Notes: a model not told the origin generated them from the letters alone. 64,000 nt of DNA from Gottfriedia sp002574545 (GCA_052180195.1 CP197469.1), one strand, 5' to 3'. Numbered from the stretch's first letter, positions 28,148-36,834 are shown. A program made the numbers and translations.

Positions 28148-28390
28148 TTAATTAACCGTATCAATTGCTTTTAGTTCATAAAGCATATAAGTATTCTTAT
28201 TTCTCCATTCGATTTTCTGTATTACAGCTACACCAAAAGGTTTTTCATCATTTTTTCTTGTGACATTGATTGGTGTGTCAATTGGATATAAATGGTATCC
28301 GTTTTGTTCAAGCGTGAATAGATTGTTTTCATGTCTAATGGCGTGATCATTCGTTACAATTAACCAATTAAATTCAAATGGCATACTCAT
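28148..28390 (-). CDS. Small DUF2584-like protein
   Basis: This 80-aa protein (MPFEFNWLIVTNDHAIRHEN..., YHLYPIDTPINV, PFGVAVIQKIEW) resembles the short conserved Bacillus DUF2584 proteins in length and in the YPIDTPI-type core. AAGGAG lies ten bases before the ATG. It is soluble, with no signal or membrane segment. No function is known, and the family call is from memory of the motif only. Confidence 0.6.
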   Translation of the reverse strand: MSMPFEFNWLIVTNDHAIRHENNLFTLEQNGYHLYPIDTPINVTRKNDEKPFGVAVIQKIEWRNKNTYMLYELKAIDTVN

Positions 28391-28546
28391 ATTTTGAAAA
28401 CTCCTTAAATTGAATAGATAGTATATTTACTATAGAAAAGATATAGCACTTAAAAATATCTTAATATATTTTTGCGCTGAACACAAAAAGCGATTGTATA
28501 AAATTATACAAGATAAGTAATACCCAATGCTGGTATAAAGAAAGGC

Positions 28547-28603
28547 TTGTATCGATATTTCAATGGTCAAGCTGGCAATCCGCTATCTTTTACATCGATA
28601 CAA
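28547..28603. other. Possible structured element in the 28391-28690 gap
   Basis: Arms TTGTATCGAT (28547-28556) and ATCGATACAA (28594-28603) are perfect complements around a 37-base loop; no T-run follows. The rest of this 300-base gap has no gene. It could be a leader structure for the small membrane protein at 28691 or a small RNA; I do not recognise a known family. Confidence 0.35.
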
Positions 28604-28690
28604 AACGTATGGTCATTGATTCGGTGATTCGACTATATAATAAAATAAACGGTATTTTTTGTAATTGCTTTTTGGAAGGGGCTGATGTTT

Positions 28691-28885
28691 ATGCGAAGAA
28701 ACAAAAATGCGGCTCTTATTGCAATTTTATGGTTAGTCATGGTGATTTTTATTATTATAAATGCATTACGTCATATTCGAGTATATATGGTATATAGTTC
28801 AGGCCTAATGCCTTTTATTGTTTGTGGAATGATTCTCTTTGCGATTATTATCCTTTATGTAAATGGTTTGAATCAGCGGAGATAA
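28691..28885 (+). CDS. Small two-helix membrane protein
   Basis: This 64-aa protein (MRRNKNAALIAILWLVMVIF...) has two transmembrane helices (about 8-26 and 36-56) and a short basic C-terminus (NGLNQRR). GGAAGGGG lies ten bases before the ATG at 28691; the ATG at 28685 is only four bases from that site and is less likely. The family is not recognised. Its own terminator follows. Confidence 0.65.
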   Translation: MRRNKNAALIAILWLVMVIFIIINALRHIRVYMVYSSGLMPFIVCGMILFAIIILYVNGLNQRR

Positions 28886-28891
28886 CAGTAG

Positions 28892-28923
28892 TAGGAACCC
28901 ATTTTGTTTAGGGTTCTTTTTTT
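28892..28923 (+). terminator. Intrinsic terminator of the small membrane protein gene
   Basis: AGGAACCC-ATTTTGTTTA-GGGTTCTTTTTTT lies seven bases after the stop codon. Confidence 0.85.
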
Positions 28924-29022
28924 GGAAATTGCTGAACCTGGTGGGGGATTTCAACTTTTGTTCGGTTGATAAACCCAAAAAACTTTGAGTAAGTAAGCTA
29001 TTTAATTTTCTAACATTAAAAA

Positions 29023-29065
29023 ACGAGGGTGTCCCATAAAACATTGGGGACACCCTCATTTTTTC
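29023..29065. terminator. Strong hairpin with T-runs on both sides
   Basis: GAGGGTGTCCC ... GGGGACACCCTC is flanked by an A-run on the left and a T-run on the right. It lies between the small membrane gene and the Fur-controlled promoter. No minus-strand gene needs it, so it probably insulates the Fur operon. Confidence 0.75.
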
Positions 29066-29094
29066 TTATAAATAGAAAAGAATGTAAAATATAA

Positions 29095-29152
29095 TTGACA
29101 CTGATAATCATTATCATATAGAATTACAATTGAAAATGATTATCAGTGTCAA
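29095..29152. promoter_or_regulatory. Double Fur box in a large inverted repeat
   Basis: TTGACACTGATAATCATT (29095-29112) and AATGATTATCAGTGTCAA (29135-29152) are perfect 18-base complements with 22 bases between. Each arm holds a Fur-box core (TGATAATCATTATCA and TGAAAATGATTATCA). The left arm starts with a TTGACA that can serve as a -35 element. The site lies 69 bases before the first gene of the flavodoxin operon, so Fur repression with induction under iron shortage is expected. Confidence 0.88.
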
Positions 29153-29220
29153 AAAAGATTGATTCTCTAATTTAAAAGTTGCTCAGGATAGGTAAGAAAG
29201 AGCCATTAAGGAGGCCGTTG

Positions 29221-29616
29221 ATGGATAAACATTTCATTATTTTAGAGCCATTTCATCAGCAAGTAACATGCTGTTGTCCAGGTCAAAAGCATCAACACGT
29301 AATTGAATTTAGTGAAGGTGATGTATGGACGATGACAAGTGAGAGGAAATACGTTGATTGTTTAGGATGGCATTATTTAATTGATAACAACGATGATTTT
29401 GAATTTTATTTGCATGTTGAAGACATAGAAAACTTATACGAAAGTGGTGTGCTTTGTTCCAACTGGGATTTAGATCTGAAATTAAACCATTTGAATTTTA
29501 AAATAAACGAAGCACTTGATGTGAATGATCGCGAGTCATTTCTTACAATTGCAAATGAATTACGTAGTTTAAAAGAATTAAAGAACAAATTCTTCACTAA
29601 TAAAGACGCTGTTTAA
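29221..29616 (+). CDS. Unknown protein, first gene of the Fur-controlled flavodoxin operon
   Basis: This 131-aa protein starts at the ATG after AAGGAGGCCGTTG. I do not recognise the family. It has an N-terminal Cys-rich patch (VTCCCPGQKHQHVIEF, about 16-31), an acidic middle (YLIDNNDDFEFYLHVEDIENLYE) and a helical C-terminus. Three adjacent Cys followed by HQH suggest metal binding, but that is inference. It sits behind a double Fur box and 42 bases ahead of the flavodoxin gene, so it should be made under iron starvation. Confidence 0.75.
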   Translation: MDKHFIILEPFHQQVTCCCPGQKHQHVIEFSEGDVWTMTSERKYVDCLGWHYLIDNNDDFEFYLHVEDIENLYESGVLCSNWDLDLKLNHLNFKINEALDVNDRESFLTIANELRSLKELKNKFFTNKDAV

Positions 29617-29658
29617 ATAATAGTCATAAATAAAACCTTTGAATGAGGAGAGAGAAGA

Positions 29659-30126
29659 ATGGCTAAAATTTTAATCGCTTTTGCAAGTATGTCAGGTAAC
29701 ACAGAGGAAATAGCTGAGTTAATTAAATCTAGTATAGATACGATGGGGCATGATATAGAGATGAAAGAAATTGAACATATTAATACCCAGAAATTAGTAG
29801 AGTTTGATGGCATTATATTAGGGGCTTATACGTGGGGGGACGGAGAGCTTCCATATGAAGTAGAAGATTTTTACGATGACCTCGAAAACCTAAATTTAAC
29901 TGGTAAAAAAGCTGCTGTATTTGGATCAGGTGATCATGCTTATCCTAAGTTTTGCGCTGCAGTAGATCTTTTAGAAGAGAGATTAAAAGAATGTGGTGCC
30001 CAAATAATACAGGAAGGATTAAAAGTAGAATTAGCACCGGAAACGGAAGAAGACATTGAGCGTTGTGTTACGTTTGCAATTAACTATATTAGCCAATTTG
30101 AAGATCAATTTGAGGAAACTGTATGA
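29659..30126 (+). CDS. Flavodoxin
   Basis: This 155-aa short-chain flavodoxin has the FMN phosphate loop SMSGNTEE (residues 10-17), the 50s/60s loop AYTWGDGELPYE, and the 90s loop FGSGDHAYPKFC. It replaces ferredoxin as a low-potential electron carrier when iron is scarce, and this fits the Fur boxes upstream. It resembles the B. subtilis YkuN/YkuP flavodoxins, which are also in a Fur-controlled operon. GAGGAGAG precedes the ATG, and the stop overlaps the next start (ATGA). Confidence 0.92.
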   Translation: MAKILIAFASMSGNTEEIAELIKSSIDTMGHDIEMKEIEHINTQKLVEFDGIILGAYTWGDGELPYEVEDFYDDLENLNLTGKKAAVFGSGDHAYPKFCAAVDLLEERLKECGAQIIQEGLKVELAPETEEDIERCVTFAINYISQFEDQFEETV

Positions 30127-30476
30127 ATACCATGTTCAGTTCTACAGCAGTAACAAGAACTGAACATGGTCGTACGATTATCGCTACCCAAAGTATTAAC
30201 GAGGAAAATTGTCGTTGGAATCAATGTTATAGTACAAGAAGCAATGTTAGTTATTTAGATATTAGTACACATAATGACATTGTGTATACAACCTCCAGTC
30301 AAAACGACTCAGGCTATAGCACAGTTTCAAGGGTATATTTAGAAAATCAATTAATTGTTCCGTGCGAGTACGTTAAAGGTCATGGCTGGCGAATTTGCAA
30401 TGAAAACGAAAATTATATCGTAGCTGGACAATATGAAACTAGGTTTTTTGAGAAAGATTCTAAAAGAGTATGCTAA
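30123..30476 (+). CDS. Unknown protein translationally coupled to flavodoxin
   Basis: This 117-aa protein overlaps the flavodoxin stop by four bases (ATGA). It is rich in Ser, Thr, Asn and Tyr, has four Cys (including ENCRWNQC and VPCEYV) and no signal or membrane segment. Segments such as TEHGRTIIATQSI and YIVAGQYETRFFE suggest a beta fold. No family is recognised. Coupling implies a role in iron starvation or in flavodoxin function. Confidence 0.7.
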   Translation: MNTMFSSTAVTRTEHGRTIIATQSINEENCRWNQCYSTRSNVSYLDISTHNDIVYTTSSQNDSGYSTVSRVYLENQLIVPCEYVKGHGWRICNENENYIVAGQYETRFFEKDSKRVC

Positions 30477-30486
30477 AGAATTGAGG

Positions 30487-30535
30487 AAAAAAAAGGGTCC
30501 ATCGGTCAATGTGGTGACAAATGGAACCCTTTTTT
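30487..30535. terminator. Bidirectional intrinsic terminator
   Basis: AAAAGGGTCCAT ... ATGGAACCCTTTT lies between the convergent flavodoxin operon and the SRPBCC gene. Confidence 0.8.
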
Positions 30536-30544
30536 ATTTGAAAA

Positions 30545-30979
30545 TTATTTCACTAATCCGCCTCTTAACTTAGTTACACCAAATTCTAAATAACATTTTA
30601 AACAGCTAAGCATAAATACCCAGCCTTCTTTATTATCGATTAAATGATGAACATATTCCGGGTTGCTTTCACTAAAGCCTTCTTCCACGACTTCAATGAT
30701 TGTGTTATTTTGATCTTGTTCGTTTAATGTAATCGTTACGATATTTCCTTCTGCTGTAGGACCCCAAGCAAAGACAATCTTCTTATTCTCCTCAACTTCG
30801 ATAATTTTTATTTTACCTTCTGCATTGTAAAGATCGTATTTTAAAGTAATGACTTTTCCTTCTTCCCAACGTTCAGAACTAGAAGAAAACCAAAAGTTTC
30901 CTATTCTAGTTGGATCAACAAATGCTTCGAATATATCTTTTGCCGGTGTGAAAATCTTAAACTTAGTCACATTATTCAT
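30545..30979 (-). CDS. SRPBCC/AHSA1-type START-like domain protein
   Basis: This is a single 144-aa domain: FEAFVDPTRIGNFWFSSSSERWEEGKVITLKY, then IVFAWGP, TITLNEQDQNNTIIEVVEEGF and a final long helix (EGWVFMLSCLKCYLEFG). This matches the Bet v1-like fold of AHSA1/polyketide-cyclase proteins, which have a hydrophobic ligand cavity. The substrate is unknown. A second protein of this superfamily, paired with an ArsR regulator, is at 49816. Confidence 0.88.
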   Translation of the reverse strand: MNNVTKFKIFTPAKDIFEAFVDPTRIGNFWFSSSSERWEEGKVITLKYDLYNAEGKIKIIEVEENKKIVFAWGPTAEGNIVTITLNEQDQNNTIIEVVEEGFSESNPEYVHHLIDNKEGWVFMLSCLKCYLEFGVTKLRGGLVK

Positions 30980-31104
30980 TTCATGATCATCTCACTCTCA
31001 ATTTATTTAATATGTATCATCAAATTTCGTACAAATATATTTTATACTTTAATTTTTTTATTGGGAATATATATGTTGTAATTTTCAGATAATAGATCAT
31101 TACG

Positions 31105-31135
31105 CAAAAAAAGGATAGGAATTTATCCTATCCTC
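31105..31135 (-). terminator. Intrinsic terminator of the catalase gene
   Basis: On the minus strand AGGATAGGATAAATTCCTATCCTTTTTTT follows the catalase stop codon within ten bases. Confidence 0.85.
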
Positions 31136-31144
31136 ATTTATAGT

Positions 31145-32716
31145 TCAATAGCGATCCGATTCATGCCCCATATTTTTGGCTTTCTCAGATGCGGCATCAG
31201 CTGCCTCAGTACTAGTATGTTCCGTTTGACTACGATTCGCTTTTTCTAATCCTTCGCGCACTCTGCGTCCGTATTCTTCATCAGCTTTTGTAAAATAGCC
31301 GACCATCGTTTCTTGAATATGAGGTTTACATACTTTTAGTGCATCTACTAAATTTGAAATTAATTCACTTTTTTCAGTTTCGTCGAAAGCACGGTATGTA
31401 TTACCAGCTTGGAGAAAGTCGTTAGGTCGGTCAATTTTTTGGCGTACTAATTTATTATTGTATGCAGGCTCATGATCTTTTCCACTCTTTGGTGCTTCTT
31501 TTAATCCACCTAGTGATGAAGGTTCATAGTTCACATGTGGGTTTTGACCTGGCGCTGCGTCAACTTTATATTCCATTTGTCCATCACGTTGATTTGTTGC
31601 TACATGTTTTTTAGGTGAATTAACTGGTAGTTGTAAGTAATTTGTCCCAACTCGATATCGTTGTGTATCTGAGTAAGAAAAAGTACGGCCTTGAAGTAAT
31701 TTATCATCTGAAAAATCAAGTCCATCAACTAATACACCTGTTCCAAATGCAATTTGTTCAACTTCCGCAAAATAGTTTTCTGGATTTTTGTTTAATACCA
31801 TTTTTCCTACTGGTAAAAAAGGAAACTTTTCTGGATCCCATAGCTTTGTAGGATCAAGTGGATCAAAATCAAGCTCCGGATGTTCATCATCACTCATGAT
31901 TTGTACACATAATTCCCACTCCGGATAATCGCCTTTCTCAATAGCTTCGTATAAATCTTGAGTAGCATGATTATAATTTGTTGATTGAATTTCATTAGCT
32001 TCACGTTGTGTTAAATTTTTGATTCCTTGTTTTAGCGGTTCCCAGTGGTATTTAATTAGAACGGATTCGCCATCTTTGTTTACCCACTTATATGTATTAA
32101 CACCGGACCCCTGCATTTGTCGATAGTTAGCTGGAATTCCCCATGGTGAAAAGATAAAAGTAACCATATGAGTGGATTCTGGTGTTAGATGAAGAAAGTC
32201 AAACATTCTTTCAGGATCAGGAAGGTTTGTTACTGGATCTGCTTTGAATGAGTGAACCATGTCTGGAAATTTTAAAGGATCACGAATAAAAAAGATTTTT
32301 AAATTATTACCGACTAAATCCCAATTTCCATCTTCTGTATAAAACTTTGTAGCGAAACCTCGTGGATCACGTAAAGTTTCAGGAGAATGTGCACCACCTA
32401 CAACTGTGGAGAAACGCACATAAACAGGTGTTTTTTTTCCCTTCTCCTGAAATAATTTTGCTCTAGTGTATTTAGCGATTGGATGATCGCCTACTTTTCC
32501 ATAGGCTTCGAAATATCCTTGTGCACCGGCCCCGCGTGCATGTACAACTCGTTCTGGAATTCGTTCACGATCAAAATGAGAGATTTTTTCAAGAAAGTCA
32601 TAGTTTTCTAATGTTGTTGGTCCCCGATTACCAACGGTTCTAACATTTTGATTATCTGTTACTGGATGGCCTTGCCGATTCGTTAATATTTCTTCATTAT
32701 TTGGTTGGTTATCCAT
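31145..32716 (-). CDS. Monofunctional heme catalase
   Basis: This 523-aa protein decomposes hydrogen peroxide to water and oxygen. The start at 32716 follows ATGGAGG; an upstream in-frame ATG at 32845 lacks a site. The distal His is H59 in RVVHARGAGAQGYF, the Asn is in VGNNLKIFF, and the proximal heme Tyr is in RTFSYSDTQRYRVG. The small-subunit clade has about 480-510 aa; here an N-terminal tail and a C-terminal Ser/Glu/Ala-rich extension make up the difference. It is divergent from the SH3 protein gene at 32907. Confidence 0.95.
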   Translation of the reverse strand: MDNQPNNEEILTNRQGHPVTDNQNVRTVGNRGPTTLENYDFLEKISHFDRERIPERVVHARGAGAQGYFEAYGKVGDHPIAKYTRAKLFQEKGKKTPVYVRFSTVVGGAHSPETLRDPRGFATKFYTEDGNWDLVGNNLKIFFIRDPLKFPDMVHSFKADPVTNLPDPERMFDFLHLTPESTHMVTFIFSPWGIPANYRQMQGSGVNTYKWVNKDGESVLIKYHWEPLKQGIKNLTQREANEIQSTNYNHATQDLYEAIEKGDYPEWELCVQIMSDDEHPELDFDPLDPTKLWDPEKFPFLPVGKMVLNKNPENYFAEVEQIAFGTGVLVDGLDFSDDKLLQGRTFSYSDTQRYRVGTNYLQLPVNSPKKHVATNQRDGQMEYKVDAAPGQNPHVNYEPSSLGGLKEAPKSGKDHEPAYNNKLVRQKIDRPNDFLQAGNTYRAFDETEKSELISNLVDALKVCKPHIQETMVGYFTKADEEYGRRVREGLEKANRSQTEHTSTEAADAASEKAKNMGHESDRY

Positions 32717-32906
32717 AATTTTCCTCCATTCCATGCAAATACAAAATTTAGATTGTCCATAAGTTTGGAACAATATGCAAATTTTTCCAGTAGTTGTATC
32801 TAATTTAATCCAACCTGAAAAGTTTACAAATTGGATACATCTCATGACTAATTTTGAAACATTGATTTAATATTATAGAGATGTATTAGGAGAGGAGGAA
32901 TTTAAT

Positions 32907-33434
32907 ATGAAGAGAAAATTATTAAAAGCATTTGTATCCACGATGGCTTTATCTGGCGCATTATTAGTTTCAAATGGTGTAATAGCTGGGCCGACACAAG
33001 TTAGTGCAGCGGTTTTAAATGCTCCGATTAGTGTATATGAGGTAACTGCAAGTGTATTAAACGTACGAAGTGCTCCAAATACGAGCTCAAAAGTAGTTGA
33101 CACTTTAAGAAAGAAAGATCAAATTGAGATTGTAAAATTCTATAATGCTAGTTGGGCACAAATTAAAACAACAACTACTAAAAATGGTATAGCTTATGTA
33201 AGTACAAAATACTTACAAAAAGTACCAACTACTGTTACAACAAAAGCCAATTTAAATTTGCGTAGCGGTCCTAGTACAAAATATAAAATTCTTACAGTAA
33301 TTCCTAAAGGTGCAAAAGTCAGCTTCCTTGGCTACCAAACTGAAGGGAAAACCAAAATCGATTATAATTGGGCAATCGTTTCCTACAATGGTAAAAAAGG
33401 ATTTGTGAGTACTAATTATTTAAATATGAAGTAA
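32907..33434 (+). CDS. Secreted protein with two SH3b domains
   Basis: This 175-aa protein has a signal peptide ending near VSAAV (about 36) and two bacterial SH3 domains: VTASVLNVRSAPNTSSKVVDTLRKKDQIEIV (about 48-108) and KANLNLRSGPSTKYKILTVIPKGAKV (about 114-175). No catalytic domain is attached. Such proteins bind cell wall. GAGAGGAGG precedes the ATG. Confidence 0.9.
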   Translation: MKRKLLKAFVSTMALSGALLVSNGVIAGPTQVSAAVLNAPISVYEVTASVLNVRSAPNTSSKVVDTLRKKDQIEIVKFYNASWAQIKTTTTKNGIAYVSTKYLQKVPTTVTTKANLNLRSGPSTKYKILTVIPKGAKVSFLGYQTEGKTKIDYNWAIVSYNGKKGFVSTNYLNMK

Positions 33435-33503
33435 CCACAAATGGTTACAGTGAAAAAAGATTACCTTAACTTTTGAGTTAGATGTTTCATATCCCTATTC
33501 CCC

Positions 33504-33539
33504 AAAAAAAGAAAGTGAGCTAATAACTCACTTTCTTTC
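33504..33539. terminator. Bidirectional intrinsic terminator
   Basis: AAAGAAAGTGAG-CTAATAA-CTCACTTTCTTT lies between the SH3b gene (+) and the cupin gene (-). Confidence 0.85.
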
Positions 33540-33546
33540 GTTAAAC

Positions 33547-34068
33547 CTAATTAGGAAGTACCTTATAAGCTAACTTATTAATAATCTCTTTATGTGCAGG
33601 GTATTTATTATGTAATTGCTCTTGAGTAAATAATTCAAAATCTTTAAAATCAAATCCAGGTGAAACCATGCAGCCTACTAATGAAAAAGTATTTTCTTCC
33701 ATAACTGATGAACCGAAAATTGAATTTTTTGGTACTAAATATTGGGGAACTTCTCCATTTTCTAAATTAAGTCCTAATTTTATTTCTTCGTACTGACCAT
33801 TCTCATGTATAACATGAATCGTTAATGAACTACCTGCGTGAAAATACCATAATTCATCAGATTTTAATCTGTGAAAATGAGAAATATCATGTGATTGTAG
33901 TAAAAAATAGATACTAGTATAAAGGAATCTATGATCATCAAAGTTTACGGTTAATTCACAATCAGATATTTGCTCACTTGGTTGATAGGTAGATTTATAA
34001 TATCCCCCTTCTGGATGTGCTTCTAGTCCAAGTTTAGAAATCCAATATTCTGGATTATTGTTAAACAT
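33547..34068 (-). CDS. Cupin-fold protein (DUF985/Cupin_5)
   Basis: This 173-aa protein begins near WISKLGLEAHPEGGYYKSTYQ (the EGGYY-type motif of the DUF985 cupins). It continues with SIYFLLQSHDISHFHRLKSDELWYFHAGSSLTIHVI and ends with LVGCMVSPGFDFKDFELF. The HFH and later residues form the cupin metal site. Family members are epimerase-like but unassigned biochemically. An AAAGGATTG site precedes the ATG. Confidence 0.9.
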   Translation of the reverse strand: MFNNNPEYWISKLGLEAHPEGGYYKSTYQPSEQISDCELTVNFDDHRFLYTSIYFLLQSHDISHFHRLKSDELWYFHAGSSLTIHVIHENGQYEEIKLGLNLENGEVPQYLVPKNSIFGSSVMEENTFSLVGCMVSPGFDFKDFELFTQEQLHNKYPAHKEIINKLAYKVLPN

Positions 34069-34250
34069 TTTATCAATCCTTTCTATTACTACTCCAACTA
34101 TAATAACTTAATTTTTGTTATTTCTATGATAAATATGTTTCAAAATATCTTATTTTAATTCAAAAAGTGCAGAATTTTCCCAATATACAATTTAATGGAA
34201 ATAGATTACATTAAACTTATTAAATGAAAATATATGGAGCGAAATATTCG

Positions 34251-34703
34251 ATGGTTAAAAAGGGGATCTTATATTTAGTAGCATTCTTTACGATTTCGAT
34301 TATTATTCATGTAACAATATTGTCTAATGATGAAAAACCGGAAGTTAAATTTGAGCTAGCAGATAAAACAATTCCTTATAAAATAGCAAATTATTCTTGG
34401 GGAAAATTATTAGATAAAGATCAATCAACAAATGAAACATATAAAACTATTAAAGAAGAGGTAGCTATTCCAGCACTAGAGGGAGAGCATTTAAGAATAT
34501 ATTTTTCTAAACAACCCGAAAATGTAGAAATATTAGAGCATATTGGGACGAAGAAGGCATATATTTATGACCAAAATTTAGAACATTACGGAAGTTACTC
34601 TTTCCAACTAGGATCTAAAAAAGGGGAGAGAATATATGAAGTAAAAGGTATTTGGAAGGGGAATAATTATTTTACTTATTTGATAAAAGTAAAGGTTATT
34701 TAA
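34251..34703 (+). CDS. Unknown membrane-anchored protein
   Basis: This 150-aa protein has an N-terminal transmembrane helix (about 5-25, GILYLVAFFTISIIIHV) and an extracytoplasmic domain with no family I recognise (KPEVKFELADKTIPYKIANYSWG ... YSFQLGSKKGERIYEVKGIWK). I take the ATG at 34251, behind TGGAGC, over the ATG at 34224. The extracellular part looks like a small beta-sandwich. Confidence 0.6.
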   Translation: MVKKGILYLVAFFTISIIIHVTILSNDEKPEVKFELADKTIPYKIANYSWGKLLDKDQSTNETYKTIKEEVAIPALEGEHLRIYFSKQPENVEILEHIGTKKAYIYDQNLEHYGSYSFQLGSKKGERIYEVKGIWKGNNYFTYLIKVKVI

Positions 34704-34710
34704 TAGAAAG

Positions 34711-34744
34711 GCATTACTTCAAAACTAGAAGTAATGTTTTTTAT
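34711..34744 (+). terminator. Intrinsic terminator
   Basis: GCATTACTTC-AAAACTA-GAAGTAATGTTTTTT follows the unknown membrane-anchored protein gene. Confidence 0.85.
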
Positions 34745-34880
34745 TTCCACTAATTTTTAGTAATGATTAATTTCGAAAAAAAGTGTAAATGAGGTATAAT
34801 AATAAATGGTAAGTGTTTGGCGTAAGTCAAATACATAGAAAATTAATCGTAGATTTAAAGTTGAAAGAGAGTGGAACAAG

Positions 34881-35600
34881 ATGGGTCGTAAATGGAATAA
34901 TATTAAAGAGAAGAAAGCTTCAAAAGATGCAAATACTAGTCGTATTTATGCAAAGTTTGGACGTGAAATATATGTAGCAGCGAAGCAAGGTGAGCCGGAT
35001 CCAGAATCAAACCAAGCTTTAAAAGTTGTACTTGAACGCGCGAAAACTTATAGTGTACCAAAGCATATCGTTGATCGTGCGATTGAAAAAGCAAAAGGTG
35101 GATCTGAAGAAAACTTTGATGAACTACGTTACGAAGGTTTTGGACCAAATGGATCAATGGTAATTGTTGACGCGCTTACTAATAATGTAAACCGTACAGC
35201 AGCAGAGGTTCGTGCTGCATTTAACAAAAACGGTGGTAATCTTGGGGTAACAGGTTCTGTTTCATATATGTTCGATGCAACGGCTGTAATTGGACTTGAA
35301 GGTAAAACTTCAGATGAAGTTCTTGAAATCTTAATGGAAGCGGATGTTGATGTTCGCGATATTTTAGAAGAAGATGACGCTGTTATTGTTTATGCTGATC
35401 AAGACCAATTCTATGCAATACAAGAAGCGTTTAAAAACGTAGGGATTACAGAGTTTACAGTAGCTGAATTAACTATGTTAGCGCAAAATGACATAACTCT
35501 TCCAGAAGATGGACTTGCAAAGTTTGAAAAAATGTTAGATGTTCTTGAAGATATAGAAGATGTTCAACGTGTTTATCACAATGTAGATTTAGGTGAATAA
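34881..35600 (+). CDS. YebC/PmpR-family protein
   Basis: This 239-aa protein belongs to the YebC/TACO1 family (MGRKWNNIKEKKASKDANTSRIYAKFGREI, GPNGSMVIVDALTNNVNRTAAEVRAAFNKNGG, VSYMFD). Members act as transcription factors or ease ribosome stalling at proline stretches. The length matches the shorter Bacillus YeeI-type version (239-240 aa). GAAAGAGAG precedes the ATG. It is monocistronic with a strong terminator. Confidence 0.95.
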   Translation: MGRKWNNIKEKKASKDANTSRIYAKFGREIYVAAKQGEPDPESNQALKVVLERAKTYSVPKHIVDRAIEKAKGGSEENFDELRYEGFGPNGSMVIVDALTNNVNRTAAEVRAAFNKNGGNLGVTGSVSYMFDATAVIGLEGKTSDEVLEILMEADVDVRDILEEDDAVIVYADQDQFYAIQEAFKNVGITEFTVAELTMLAQNDITLPEDGLAKFEKMLDVLEDIEDVQRVYHNVDLGE

Positions 35601-35614
35601 AATCTTAGAAAATA

Positions 35615-35668
35615 ACAACGCGTTCATATAGATGAGTTAATTTTCATCTGTATGAACGCGTTTTTTTT
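35615..35668 (+). terminator. Intrinsic terminator of the YebC gene
   Basis: The long stem AACGCGTTCATATAGATGA / TCATCTGTATGAACGCGTT is followed by TTTTTT. Confidence 0.92.
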
Positions 35669-35824
35669 ATTAGTGTAAGCATTTGGTTAGGATTGCTCAT
35701 AGAAATTTTATGATCCATAAATTGGTAGACAGGAAAATATGAATAGTACAGAGAATAGTATTGTTAGTCAAGGTTTGCTAAAGAATGATGAATAATCATA
35801 TTCAATTTGAGGAGATCAATAAAT

Positions 35825-36112
35825 ATGGATAAATTAATAAAAAACGGGTACAAAGCTTTTAAGTACGCGGCTCTTAGAATTGGTGTTTTTTTGTTAGTTT
35901 TAGCAACTCCAGTAGGTATTTTAATGAGCTTTAATGCTAATGCAGATGAGCGACAAGAACAAGAAATAAATTATTATGAACAAATCAAAGGCGAAAAAAG
36001 ATTGAAGTTAGAAGAGCAACGAAGAAATGCAGTTATTCAAATTAAAAATAGCTCAAACAACATTGAATCCTTAACGACGTGTGATGATGAAGCAAACTCG
36101 TTATGTGAGTAA
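35825..36112 (+). CDS. Small single-pass membrane protein
   Basis: This 95-aa protein has one hydrophobic helix (about 17-40, ALRIGVFLLVLATPVGILMSF), then an acidic, Lys/Arg/Glu-rich coiled region (QEQEINYYEQIKGEKRLKLEEQRR). It ends in a short tail with Cys (TTCDDEANSLCE). GAGGAG lies 11 bases before the ATG. No family is recognised. Confidence 0.6.
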   Translation: MDKLIKNGYKAFKYAALRIGVFLLVLATPVGILMSFNANADERQEQEINYYEQIKGEKRLKLEEQRRNAVIQIKNSSNNIESLTTCDDEANSLCE

Positions 36113-36177
36113 AATGTTTGCGTTTATCTAAATTAGATGAAATACATATTTTAAATTTTTTTATAAAGAGGTAAATT

Positions 36178-36639
36178 ATGGAAAAGACGATTAAACAAAA
36201 TAACTTCACTCATAGGGACCTGGCTGTTTCATGTTTTAATAAAGTGTGGGATTTACTTGAATTAGAAAATAGATCACAAAGTGAATCAGAAGAGATGGTT
36301 CATTTATGTCATAGTTCTTTTTGGCATTGGACAAAAGTAGAGAACCATACACCAAAAAACATATCGATTGGCTATTGGCAATTATCAAGAGTGTATGCTG
36401 TTATAGGGGAAGGACAAACAGCTTTAGATTACGCAAAAAAATGTGTCAAGATTAGTTTAGAAAAAGAGTTAGAGCCGTTCTACATAGCTTATGCATATGA
36501 GGCTTTATCAAGAGCGCATGCAAGACTAAATCAGTCCCAAGAAAGCTTAGCTGCTAAAACTAAAGCGTATGAATATGTAAAAGATGTAATGGTTGAAGAA
36601 AGTAAAGATTTGTTGTTGAAAGACTTAGATACTATTTAA
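36178..36639 (+). CDS. TPR-like soluble protein of unknown function
   Basis: This 153-aa all-helical protein has TPR-like pairs (SIGYWQLSRVYAVIGEGQTALDYAKKCVKI and FYIAYAYEALSRAHARLNQSQESLAAKTKAYEYV, about 60-130). The N-terminus (HLCHSSFWHWTKV) is distinctive. No signal or membrane segment. AGAGGT precedes the ATG. Similar small helical proteins occur widely in Bacilli without a known role. Confidence 0.7.
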   Translation: MEKTIKQNNFTHRDLAVSCFNKVWDLLELENRSQSESEEMVHLCHSSFWHWTKVENHTPKNISIGYWQLSRVYAVIGEGQTALDYAKKCVKISLEKELEPFYIAYAYEALSRAHARLNQSQESLAAKTKAYEYVKDVMVEESKDLLLKDLDTI

Positions 36640-36662
36640 TCATTTTTGGTATAGGGTGACTT

Positions 36663-36708
36663 AAAAAGGAGGTCTCAAAGTCAGAGTACTTTTGAGACCT
36701 CCTTTTTT
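36663..36708 (+). terminator. Intrinsic terminator
   Basis: AAAAAGGAGGTCTCAAAG ... CTTTTGAGACCTCCTTTTTT is a strong stem after the TPR-like gene. The 127 bases to the next gene show nothing else. Confidence 0.9.
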
Positions 36709-36834
36709 GTATAAATTTTAGAAAACTATAAACCAGGGCAGGGAAATAGATTAAATACAAAAAACAACCATAAGGGATCTATTTCCTAATGGACGTTTCT
36801 TTTATGATGGTCTTTATTGAGAACGTATGTCTAT

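Noticed and set aside
32717..32906. PerR box for the catalase gene
   Set aside because: A TTAATATTATAG stretch resembles half of a PerR box but is better explained as the -10 region of the SH3 gene; no full inverted repeat is present.
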